Shown here: positions 7,292 to 12,512 of the stretch, piece after piece
Layout: the number at the start of each line of letters is the position of its first letter
Numbering within the stretch: the first letter of the stretch is position 1
NCBI GenBank assembly: GCA_016650315.1
Contig: JAENVZ010000058.1
Coordinates: 1-12,512, forward strand
DNA from: Alphaproteobacteria bacterium
GTDB taxonomy: Bacteria > Pseudomonadota > Alphaproteobacteria > Sphingomonadales > Sphingomonadaceae
Direction of reading: 5' to 3'
Length of the DNA stretch: 12,512 nucleotides
Position numbers and translations under genes: made by a program
Notes under the pieces: model-generated
What the model was told of the DNA's origin: nothing
What the model saw: the letters and a program-made list of their open reading frames with translations, nothing else
Databases searched by the model: none

Positions 7292-8287
7292 TCAGTCCTT
7301 CTTCTCCAGCCAGGGAAAGACCGTCAAGCCCTTCTGTTCCAGCCATTCCCGATTATAAAGGGTGGAAAGATAACGAAAGCCGGTATCGGCAAGAATTGTC
7401 ACGATCCGCTTGCCCGGCCCCAGTTCCCGCGCCAGCGCCATTGCTCCCGCGACGTTGATGCCCGACGACAGACCAAGACACAGCCCTTCGTCGGCCAACA
7501 GAGCACGAACCTGCTCCAAGCCTTCCTCATCGGAAATACGGAACTGCGTGTCGATCGGCGCACCTTCCAGATTGGCCGTCACGCGGCCCTGTCCAATGCC
7601 CTCGGCCACCGACGAACCCTCGGCCTTCAACTCACCATGCGCATAATAATTGAAAAGCGCCGCGCCATGCGGATCGCTGAGCGCAATGGTGATGGCTTCA
7701 TCCTTGGCCTTGAGGCCCAGACCAACACCCGCAATCGTGCCGCCCGTACCCGCCGCACATGTAAAACCGTCAATGCGGCCATCCATCTGCGCCCAGATTT
7801 CTTCCGCCGTGCCACAGATATGCGCCTTGCGATTGGCGATATTGTCGAACTGATTGGCCCAGACTGCCCCTTCGGTCTCCTCCGCAATGCGCCGGGACGT
7901 GTGAACAAAATGGCCCGGATTGGAATAGGGAGCGGCGGGCACGGTCACCAGTTCGGCACCAAGCGCACGCAACGTATCCATTTTTTCCCGGCTTTGCGTT
8001 TCGGGCATGACAATGATGGTGCGATAACCTTTGGCATTGGCGACGAGCGCAAGGCCGATACCCGTATTGCCCGCCGTCCCCTCGACAATGACACCACCGG
8101 GCGCAAGCTGGCCCTTTTCTTCGGCATCATTGACGATGTAGAGCGCCGCCCGATCCTTGACCGAAGCACCGGGATTGGCAAATTCGCATTTGCCGTAAAT
8201 GTCGCAGCCAGTCGCCTCGGACGGCCCCTTCAGGCGCACCATTGGCGTATTGCCAATAAGCGCAAGCGTATCTTTATAGACAGTCAT
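7292..8287 (-). CDS. cysK: Cysteine synthase A (O-acetylserine sulfhydrylase)
   Basis: This is a pyridoxal-phosphate enzyme that makes L-cysteine from O-acetylserine and sulfide in the cytoplasm. The 331-residue protein has NPGASVKDR with the Schiff-base lysine K44, the substrate loop GTAGNTG (70-76), the phosphate-binding GTGGT (180-184) and GLSSG (272-276). The loop reads TAGNTG rather than the TSGNTG of enterobacterial CysK, a variant I recall in alphaproteobacterial members. The ATG at 8287 is chosen because the 12-codon longer frame would begin at a TTG. A CATAAT element at 8332-8337 might be a -10, but no matching -35 is seen. A cystathionine beta-synthase-type enzyme is possible but less likely given the length and lack of extra domains. 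Confidence 0.92.
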   Translation of the reverse strand: MTVYKDTLALIGNTPMVRLKGPSEATGCDIYGKCEFANPGASVKDRAALYIVNDAEEKGQLAPGGVIVEGTAGNTGIGLALVANAKGYRTIIVMPETQSREKMDTLRALGAELVTVPAAPYSNPGHFVHTSRRIAEETEGAVWANQFDNIANRKAHICGTAEEIWAQMDGRIDGFTCAAGTGGTIAGVGLGLKAKDEAITIALSDPHGAALFNYYAHGELKAEGSSVAEGIGQGRVTANLEGAPIDTQFRISDEEGLEQVRALLADEGLCLGLSSGINVAGAMALARELGPGKRIVTILADTGFRYLSTLYNREWLEQKGLTVFPWLEKKD

Positions 8288-8376
8288 GTCGCCTGTGTAG
8301 CGGGAGTGGTCGCCGGACGGCAAGCAAAGGAATTATGTATCGTAAAAAGTTGGGGTTGGGCTGTGCCGTTTCGATT

Positions 8377-8751
8377 TCATGCAGCAAGAGCGGTTTCGAC
8401 GGCTTTCTGGAGTTGGCGACCAAAAATCGGCTTGAACAGAACCGCGCTTGGATGGTCGAGCTGAATGCGTGCCATCGTGGCCGGTTCCCGTGACCCAGTG
8501 ATAAAAATAACCTTCGAAATCCCCAGAGCGTGAATGGCGAGTGCTGCATCAACGCCGTCCTCCTCTCCTGCCAGACGCATGTCCATCAGAACCAGATCCG
8601 GGCGATGCTTTGTCGCCAATGCAACGGCATATTTGGCGGTCGCTGCTATGCCGCACACAGTCAGGTTCATGTCTTCCAGCTGTATGCGCAGACTTTCGGC
8701 GATGAGATATTCGTCATCGACGATAAGCACAGATGCTTTCTGCACGCTCAT
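8377..8751 (-). CDS. Stand-alone receiver-domain response regulator
   Basis: The 124-residue protein is a single CheY-like receiver domain with no output domain. Key residues are all present: acidic pair D12-D13, phospho-acceptor D57 (in VLMDMRL), T85 (in FITGS) and K107 (in FKP). It presumably takes phosphate from the kinase encoded directly upstream, since its ATG overlaps the kinase stop as ATGA. It then acts by protein contact or as a relay or phosphate sink. Sphingomonads have a FATGUY family of single-domain regulators (for example SdrG) in the general stress pathway. Here the equivalent segment reads FITGSR, so it is not a canonical member. The gap of 89 bases to cysK holds no clear terminator. 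Confidence 0.92.
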   Translation of the reverse strand: MSVQKASVLIVDDEYLIAESLRIQLEDMNLTVCGIAATAKYAVALATKHRPDLVLMDMRLAGEEDGVDAALAIHALGISKVIFITGSREPATMARIQLDHPSAVLFKPIFGRQLQKAVETALAA

Positions 8752-9977
8752 GACAGCGCCGGTACCGGAAGAGTTATTTTCGTTATCATTCCGCCCTCCC
8801 TCCTGATCTCCATCTTGCCGTTAAGCTGTTGCACCAGTCCTTTCACGATCCGGGTCCCAAGACCTGTCTTGTACAATTTTTTAACGCCGGTCGGGAGCGA
8901 CGCGCAACCATCGTCAGCAACAGTCAACACGACTTCGCCTCCCTTTTCATTAAGAGCCAGGGTTACCGCCACGTTTCCCTTACCATCGGGAAAGGCATGT
9001 TTCAGTGAATTCGTAACAAGTTCGGTGACGAGCAGACCCAGTGGAATGGCAAAATCCAGATTAACAGCCAGGGTGCAGGCATCGATCGTCAATGCAATCC
9101 CGCCTTCGGCGCCGCCCTCTATAATATGGCGCGACAGTTCCTTCAGAAATGGCGCGATGTCGAACGTTTGCAAATCGTGAGACGTCATGAGTTGCTGGTG
9201 CACCAGACCCAATGCATAAATCCGCCCGCGCAAGGACTCCAACGCATTCTTGGCCGCCGCGTCGTCCAGTTGGCGCGCCTGCATCATCACCATCCCGTCA
9301 ATGATTTGCAGATTGTTCTTCACGCGATGATAGACCTCCCGAAGCAAAAGGTCGCGCTGCTGGAGCGCAGCCGTGCGCTCATCGACCACCGCTTCCAGAT
9401 CCGCCTTGGCAACGCGCAGTTCCGCCAGCGTGTCGATCAACCGGTCGTTGGCGGCACTAAGGTCAGCGGTCCGTTCTTCAACCCGCCGTTCCAGTTCCGT
9501 ATTGGCGATGCGAACCTTTTCTTCGCTTTCACGGAGGAGTCGGGCCGTGCGATCCTGTTCTTCCACACGATGCGACAATTCGTCGTTGAGCCGGCCAAGC
9601 TGGGCGGGCGATGGTAACGCAAGAAGTTTCGGCACCAGCGGCCATAACAATATCGCAGTTCCGACCGATAGCATGGCGGTCACCACCTTAACCAAGCCAT
9701 CGATACCGTAGGCGGGCACCCATAATGTCAGTATTGCCATGAAATGCGTCATGCCGCACGCAAGGATGAAACCGACAAACAGGAAAAAGACCCAGCGATA
9801 TTCCAGGTCCGACCGCTGACGGACGAACCAGTATAGCGCGAGTGGAATGGAAAAATAGGCCAGACCGATAATGATGTCCGATACAGCGTGAAGCCAGATC
9901 AACCCCGGCGACCAAAGCAGACAAAAGCCATGCGGGGTCAGGCCGGTCGGATTGAATAACCAATTCCACAGCGTCAT
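8748..9977 (-). CDS. Sensor histidine kinase with ethylene-receptor-type membrane domain (HisKA_2 class)
   Basis: The 409-residue protein has an N-terminal three-span domain (about 28-117) matching the ethylene-binding domain of plant ETR1. Around DIIIGLAYFSIPL and ILACGMTH, residues D34, Y41, I44, P45, I71, C74 and H78 match ETR1 D25, Y32, I35, P36, I62, C65 and H69 with identical spacing. The Cys and His are the copper ligands. A coiled coil (about 125-205) links it to a HisKA_2 dimerisation domain with EVYHRVKNNLQ (phospho-acceptor H217) and an ATPase domain with TELVTNSLKH (N323) and GLGTRIVKGL (372-381). I chose the ATG at 9977; one at 10022 adds 15 residues without a good ribosome site. 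It overlaps the response regulator gene by four bases. The ligand is inferred, not shown. Confidence 0.9.
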   Translation of the reverse strand: MTLWNWLFNPTGLTPHGFCLLWSPGLIWLHAVSDIIIGLAYFSIPLALYWFVRQRSDLEYRWVFFLFVGFILACGMTHFMAILTLWVPAYGIDGLVKVVTAMLSVGTAILLWPLVPKLLALPSPAQLGRLNDELSHRVEEQDRTARLLRESEEKVRIANTELERRVEERTADLSAANDRLIDTLAELRVAKADLEAVVDERTAALQQRDLLLREVYHRVKNNLQIIDGMVMMQARQLDDAAAKNALESLRGRIYALGLVHQQLMTSHDLQTFDIAPFLKELSRHIIEGGAEGGIALTIDACTLAVNLDFAIPLGLLVTELVTNSLKHAFPDGKGNVAVTLALNEKGGEVVLTVADDGCASLPTGVKKLYKTGLGTRIVKGLVQQLNGKMEIRREGGMITKITLPVPALS

Positions 9978-10043
9978 GATCGCCCACCCCTTCGTACAAG
10001 ACCGTTCCACCGCTGGCCCCATCTCTTACGGTGGCATACCGAC

Positions 10044-10086
10044 GGTCACGCCTGATTGGCTGCGATCCCATACCAAATCAGTGACC
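10044..10086. promoter_or_regulatory. Imperfect dyad upstream of the kinase gene
   Basis: GGTCAC (10044-10049) and GTGACC (10081-10086) are perfect inverted copies. Inside them TGATT (10053-10057) pairs with AATCA (10076-10080), and GG (10058-10059) with CC (10073-10074), giving about 13 pairs with a GCC bulge. It lies 67-109 bases before the kinase start, where an operator or leader hairpin would be expected. No protein is known to bind it, and no clear promoter was found on the minus strand here. Confidence 0.35.
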
Positions 10087-10225
10087 AAAGTTCGCACGCA
10101 CACCCGCAACGGTCAAGCACATGCGACAGAGGATATAATAAACTCAATGCCTTGTTCCACCATTTCGGCTGGTAATCGAAGATCATCCGGTTAATACAAA
10201 AAATTCAGGAAAGTGATTTTTTTCG

Positions 10226-10250
10226 GGAACCAATGCGCGATGTCCTCGTT
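10226..10250 (+). promoter_or_regulatory. EcfG-type (general stress response) promoter
   Basis: GGAAC (10226-10230) and CGTT (10247-10250) are separated by exactly 16 bases, an exact match to the GGAAC-N16/17-CGTT consensus of the alphaproteobacterial stress sigma factor EcfG/SigT. A T-rich run (10217-10223) precedes it. The start of transcription would be near 10257, followed by two hairpins and a terminator rather than an open reading frame. Nine fixed bases at set spacing in one intergenic region are unlikely by chance, though not impossible. Confidence 0.7.
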
Positions 10251-10303
10251 TGGATACTCGGATAGCAAATCTTTTGCCCCCCGCTCTTGCTGTCCGATAA
10301 CAT

Positions 10304-10358
10304 GGGCCCGGAACGCTTTCTCCCCCCCCCCCGACGGCGTTCCGGGTCCTATGTTTTT
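10304..10358 (+). terminator. Rho-independent terminator of the predicted small RNA
   Basis: The arms 10304-10316 and 10337-10349 form 13 pairs, 12 of them standard and one G-U. A T run (10354-10358) follows four bases after the stem on the plus strand. The minus strand has no T-run after the stem, so it acts rightward. No plus-strand protein gene lies upstream, which is a main reason to predict a non-coding transcript. It stands 87 bases before the entericidin gene, which it may insulate. Confidence 0.75.
10322..10332 (+). repeat. Run of eleven C in the terminator loop
   Basis: An uninterrupted C11 tract lies in the loop of the terminator hairpin. Such tracts are prone to slipped-strand length change and also to sequencing error, so the true length may vary. 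Confidence 0.9.
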
Positions 10359-10444
10359 CTGAGGTCTCCCAAACCCATTATTCATTAGACTGAAAGCCTC
10401 GCCGGTTTATGATGTGGTCGAGTTTTCCAATAAGGACGCCTGTC

Positions 10445-10573
10445 ATGAAAAAGAATTTGGCCATTGTCGCACTTTCCGTTGCCCTGACGCTGCTAGCCGC
10501 ATGCAACACTGTGAAGGGTGCCGGACGCGACATTGAATCCGTTGGCAGCGCGGGCGAAAAAGTCATCAACTAA
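10445..10573 (+). CDS. Entericidin-type small lipoprotein
   Basis: The 42-residue product has a signal peptide (MKKNLAIVALSVALTLLAAC) with lipobox LAAC and the lipidated Cys at position 20. A mature part of only 23 residues follows (NTVKGAGRDIESVGSAGEKV...). The CNTVKGAGRDIE segment is the hallmark of the entericidin A/B family, small membrane lipoproteins linked to stationary phase and stress. AAGGA lies 8 bases before the ATG. A possible -10 (TATGAT, 10408-10413) lacks a good -35. It is the only protein gene on the plus strand and converges with the prepilin peptidase gene. Read-through from the stress-type promoter at 10226 could also express it. Family recognition is confident; the function in this organism is unknown. 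Confidence 0.9.
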   Translation: MKKNLAIVALSVALTLLAACNTVKGAGRDIESVGSAGEKVIN

Positions 10574-10580
10574 GGCCGGG

Positions 10581-10594
10581 GAGAGCGAACTCTC
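10581..10594. other. Short stem-loop between converging genes
   Basis: GAGAG (10581-10585) and CTCTC (10590-10594) pair around a four-base loop, inside a wider GGGGAG/CTCCCC frame (10578-10583 and 10612-10617). It sits in the 25 bases between the convergent entericidin and prepilin peptidase stops. No T-run follows on either strand, so a terminator role is only a possibility. Confidence 0.3.
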
Positions 10595-10598
10595 GCGC

Positions 10599-11381
10599 TC
10601 AAGAATAGGCACTCCCCATGATACGCGATGCGATCCATGCCGGGAATGCCGCAACGGCCAGAAATGTACCAAGCGGAATGCGGGTGGTTGACGTAACCCC
10701 CCGTCCCCGTGCGGCGCCAAGGCCGATGGTCAACAGCGCCGTCACGCTAGCGATGACGAGCAGCAGCGGCAGGACTGGCCAGCCCATCCATGCACCAATA
10801 GCGCCCAGCAGCTTGGGATCACCCCCGCCCATCCCTTCGCGTCCGCGCAGGTGGCGATATCCAACAGCGATGACCATCAGCGCACCATAACCTGCGGCTG
10901 CGCCGATCACGCGGTCGGCAAGAGTGACGCCGTTCACCCACGTTCCAAGTGTAAGGCCCAGAAAAGCCAGCGGGAGCGTCAATGCATCAGGCAACCAGAA
11001 ATGCCGGTAGTCCAGCACGGCCAGAACGATCAACAACCAGGCGAAAACCGCCCAGCCTAATCCTTCAATACCCGGCGCAAGCCACAAGGCCACAGCTCCA
11101 GCCAACGCGCAGCCCAATTCCACACCAAAATGCAGCCAGTCGATCCGCGCGCCGCACGTCCGGCATTTGCCGCACAGGATAATCGCGCTGAACAAGGGGA
11201 CAAGGTCGATCGCACCCAACATCCGTCCACATCCATCGCACACGGAACGACCCGCAAGCACTGAACGCTCCTGCGGCCACCGAAGGACAAGGGTAGCCAG
11301 AAAACTGCCGATAATTGCGCCCAGAACAAAGCCCGCGAGCGGCCATGTTCCGGGCGGCAGCATATTCAGGCCGTCGCTCAC
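10599..11381 (-). CDS. gspO: Prepilin peptidase/N-methyltransferase (type II secretion GspO)
   Basis: This inner-membrane aspartic protease cleaves the leader of type IV pilin-like proteins (the pseudopilins of the secretion system) and usually methylates the new N-terminus. The 260 residues have the GSFLATLVLR start (25-34), the metal-binding cysteines C48-C51 and C73-C76 (with an extra C70), and several hydrophobic spans. The two catalytic aspartates are in LDYRHFWLPD (D124) and MGGGDPK (D188). The start is a GTG at 11381 overlapping the gspN stop as GTGA; an ATG at 11363 lacks a ribosome site. It follows gspM and gspN, so secretion is its likely main role, though it may also serve type IV pili. 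Confidence 0.93.
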   Translation of the reverse strand: MSDGLNMLPPGTWPLAGFVLGAIIGSFLATLVLRWPQERSVLAGRSVCDGCGRMLGAIDLVPLFSAIILCGKCRTCGARIDWLHFGVELGCALAGAVALWLAPGIEGLGWAVFAWLLIVLAVLDYRHFWLPDALTLPLAFLGLTLGTWVNGVTLADRVIGAAAGYGALMVIAVGYRHLRGREGMGGGDPKLLGAIGAWMGWPVLPLLLVIASVTALLTIGLGAARGRGVTSTTRIPLGTFLAVAAFPAWIASRIMGSAYS

Positions 11382-12100
11382 AACCTGCCGCTGATCTTCA
11401 ACACATATCCGCCATCCGCCGCACGCGAAAAGCCATTGCCCGCAAGCGTCCCCGCAAGGGCCGCATCCATGGTGCTGACCAGCAATTCGGCCCGATAGCT
11501 CCCATCAGCTTCAATATGCAGATTGAGCTTTTCAAGGCCAGACTGACTGACCAGCGGCAGGAAAAGCGCGGGGCCATCGCAGACAGCTTCACCACTCAAC
11601 CCTTGCGACAGATTAAGACCCTGAATAGTGGCGGCCATGCGCGCCTTGATACGGCCTTGTGCACGGACACAGGCGCCGTCGGCGAAACGCACGCTAACAT
11701 CCGAAAAGTCGATTCCACTGATTGGAAGCGGTGCAAACAGGCCATCCGCGCCAATGCTGGCTGTCACGTCATCTATACCAAAGCTGGCGCTGCTGACTGT
11801 CACCGCGCCTTTCAGGTCATCGGGACCGCCCGTTTGCCGGACAAAATCCATCCGCGCCCTGCCCACCAGCAATTGTATCGGGGACAACCGTGCCTCGACA
11901 TTGCCCAACATCACGCGGCCAAGGCGCAATTGCTCAATAGTGCCCCACCACACGCCACCATTTATGGACCGCGCTGCAAGACCGTTTTCCTGCAACCCCA
12001 GCATATTGAATGCCAGTCGCAGAGGGAAAAGCGCCACCAACGCAAACAGAAGCGCAAGCAGCAAAAACAGGCGACGGCGCGCGGGAAACGAGAAACCCAT
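11378..12100 (-). CDS. gspN: Type II secretion system protein N (GspN)
   Basis: GspN is a bitopic inner-membrane protein of the type II secretion apparatus; its exact job is poorly defined and it is absent from many systems. The 240-residue protein has a basic start, one membrane span (about 10-32) and a periplasmic domain. That domain has the typical segment GLAARSINGGVWWGTIEQLRLG (stated here only as key residues G40, G48-G49, W51-W52 and G53) and a repeated beta-rich layout. Its ATG at 12100 shares a base with the gspM stop (TAATG). The sequence diverges fast in this family, so the call uses both the WWGT-type motif and the gspM-gspN-gspO order. Confidence 0.87.
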   Translation of the reverse strand: MGFSFPARRRLFLLLALLFALVALFPLRLAFNMLGLQENGLAARSINGGVWWGTIEQLRLGRVMLGNVEARLSPIQLLVGRARMDFVRQTGGPDDLKGAVTVSSASFGIDDVTASIGADGLFAPLPISGIDFSDVSVRFADGACVRAQGRIKARMAATIQGLNLSQGLSGEAVCDGPALFLPLVSQSGLEKLNLHIEADGSYRAELLVSTMDAALAGTLAGNGFSRAADGGYVLKISGRL

Positions 12101-12512
12101 TACCGTCCCGCCGTTCGCAGCACTGCGGTTGCGCTGATGACATCAGGTCCCGCTGGCCGTGCGCTTAATGTTTCAACCTGAACCCCGAGCGCCTCCAGCG
12201 AGGCAAGCCAACCGAAAAAGGCGGTCGGGCGCGCAGAGCCAATGGCGATGCTTACCCTGCCCTCCCCCTGTGGATCGTTCCGGTCCAACGTGAAGCCGGT
12301 TTCACTGGCGCTCTGGCTGACCACGACATCGAGCGGCGCACCCAATGCAGGCGGGCGGTGGCCCGAAAGCCCCTTGATGGCGTCCACCCGGGCACGGATG
12401 GCGGCGTAGCGGTCGATGGCCGCCGCATGACTGGCCTTTGCCGAAACAAGGCTGCCGTCGATGGGCCGGATAACGCCAAGCCACAGCACCACCACAACCA
12501 ACAGCGCCAGCA
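12100..12512 (-). CDS. gspM: Type II secretion system protein M (GspM), N-terminus outside the window
   Basis: GspM is a bitopic inner-membrane protein of the secretion platform that partners GspL. About 137 residues are visible. The frame is open to the right edge with a hydrophobic span (LALLVVVVLWLGVI) reaching it, so the true start lies beyond; a TTG at 12501 within the span is not a credible start. After the span comes a helical stretch (VSAKASHAAAIDRYAAIRARVDAI), cited here for its coiled-coil-like Ala spacing, and then a C-terminal alpha/beta domain ending in AVLRTAGR. Low sequence conservation means the name rests on topology, size and the overlap with gspN. Confidence 0.8.
   Translation of the reverse strand, partial: LALLVVVVLWLGVIRPIDGSLVSAKASHAAAIDRYAAIRARVDAIKGLSGHRPPALGAPLDVVVSQSASETGFTLDRNDPQGEGRVSIAIGSARPTAFFGWLASLEALGVQVETLSARPAGPDVISATAVLRTAGR

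Larger units (their letters stand above)
10257..10360 (+). ncRNA. Predicted stress-induced small RNA with two C-rich loops (GsrN-like)
   Basis: The interval is bounded by the EcfG-type promoter and a rho-independent terminator, giving an RNA of about 104 nt; both ends are estimates. Hairpin 1 pairs 10258-10268 with 10287-10297 (11 pairs, one G-U) around an 18-base loop that includes six consecutive C. Hairpin 2 is the terminator, and its loop has eleven consecutive C. C-rich loops are typical of alphaproteobacterial regulatory RNAs that pair with G-rich ribosome sites. Caulobacter GsrN is a stress-sigma-dependent RNA of about this length with a C-rich loop. The similarity is in architecture; I have not shown homology. 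A 64-codon minus-strand frame across the same DNA is not convincing. Confidence 0.65.

Noticed and set aside
7637..8464. Plus-strand frame of 275 codons
   Set aside because: Antisense to cysK and the end of the response regulator gene; no family features.
10134..10139. Perfect TATAAT on the plus strand
   Set aside because: The hexamer 17 bases upstream (GGTCAA) is a poor -35 and no gene starts near; it may be chance in an AT-rich patch.
9952..10194. Plus-strand frame of 80 codons
   Set aside because: Begins antisense inside the kinase gene, lacks a ribosome site and has no family features.
10310..10341. GGAAC and CGTT inside the terminator region
   Set aside because: The spacing is 23 bases, too long for EcfG, and both are simply the two arms of the hairpin.
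10191..10385. Minus-strand frame of 64 codons
   Set aside because: It runs through the terminator hairpin and the C11 tract of the predicted small RNA and has no good start signal.
11315..12181. Plus-strand frame of 288 codons
   Set aside because: Antisense to gspN and parts of its two neighbours; composition typical of shadow frames.

Overview
The window reads as chromosomal DNA of a GC-rich alphaproteobacterium, most likely of the order Sphingomonadales (Sphingobium/Sphingomonas type). The assignment rests on the mraZ-rsmH-ftsL-ftsI-murE-murF order with tightly overlapping genes, the alphaproteobacterial character of the encoded proteins, a general-stress (EcfG-type) promoter motif, and an intergenic palindrome containing GAGCTTGTCGA, which I remember as common in sphingomonad genomes. 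The genus is a guess; no search was run. All protein genes are on the minus strand except one tiny lipoprotein gene.

Region 1 (1-6530, read right to left) is the start of the division and cell wall (dcw) cluster: mraZ, rsmH, ftsL, ftsI, murE and murF, with murF cut by the left edge. Each junction from mraZ to murE overlaps by 1 or 4 bases, so translation is probably coupled. The only break is murE/murF, where a 64-base near-perfect palindrome sits. Upstream of mraZ, a 364-base non-coding stretch (6531-6894) holds five [T/G]GGGA boxes at exact 10-base spacing, the pattern expected for a MraZ operator, plus two hairpins in the presumed leader.

Region 2 (6895-8287) has cysK (cysteine synthase A) followed by a small, unrecognised, single-span membrane protein gene.

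Region 3 (8377-9977) is a two-gene signalling operon. It encodes a histidine kinase whose N-terminal membrane domain matches the plant ethylene receptor ETR1 at every residue known to be needed for ethylene binding, with identical spacing. Its kinase core is of the HisKA_2 type, and a 4-base overlap joins it to a stand-alone receiver-domain response regulator.

Region 4 (about 9978-10573) is mostly non-coding. On the plus strand it has an exact EcfG-type promoter (GGAAC-N16-CGTT), then two hairpins with C-rich loops, the second ending as a rho-independent terminator. Together these predict a small RNA of about 100 nt that resembles the alphaproteobacterial stress RNA GsrN. An entericidin-type lipoprotein gene of 42 codons follows.

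Region 5 (10599-12512) is the end of a type II secretion operon: gspM (5' end cut by the right edge), gspN and a prepilin peptidase (gspO), again with 1- and 4-base overlaps.

The most interesting stretch is 8377-10573. A putative ethylene-responsive kinase, a single-domain regulator, a predicted stress-sigma-dependent C-loop RNA and an entericidin gene lie side by side. In sphingomonads, HisKA_2/HWE kinases and single-domain regulators feed the PhyR-NepR-EcfG stress pathway, so a functional link is plausible. The link itself is inference from position only.
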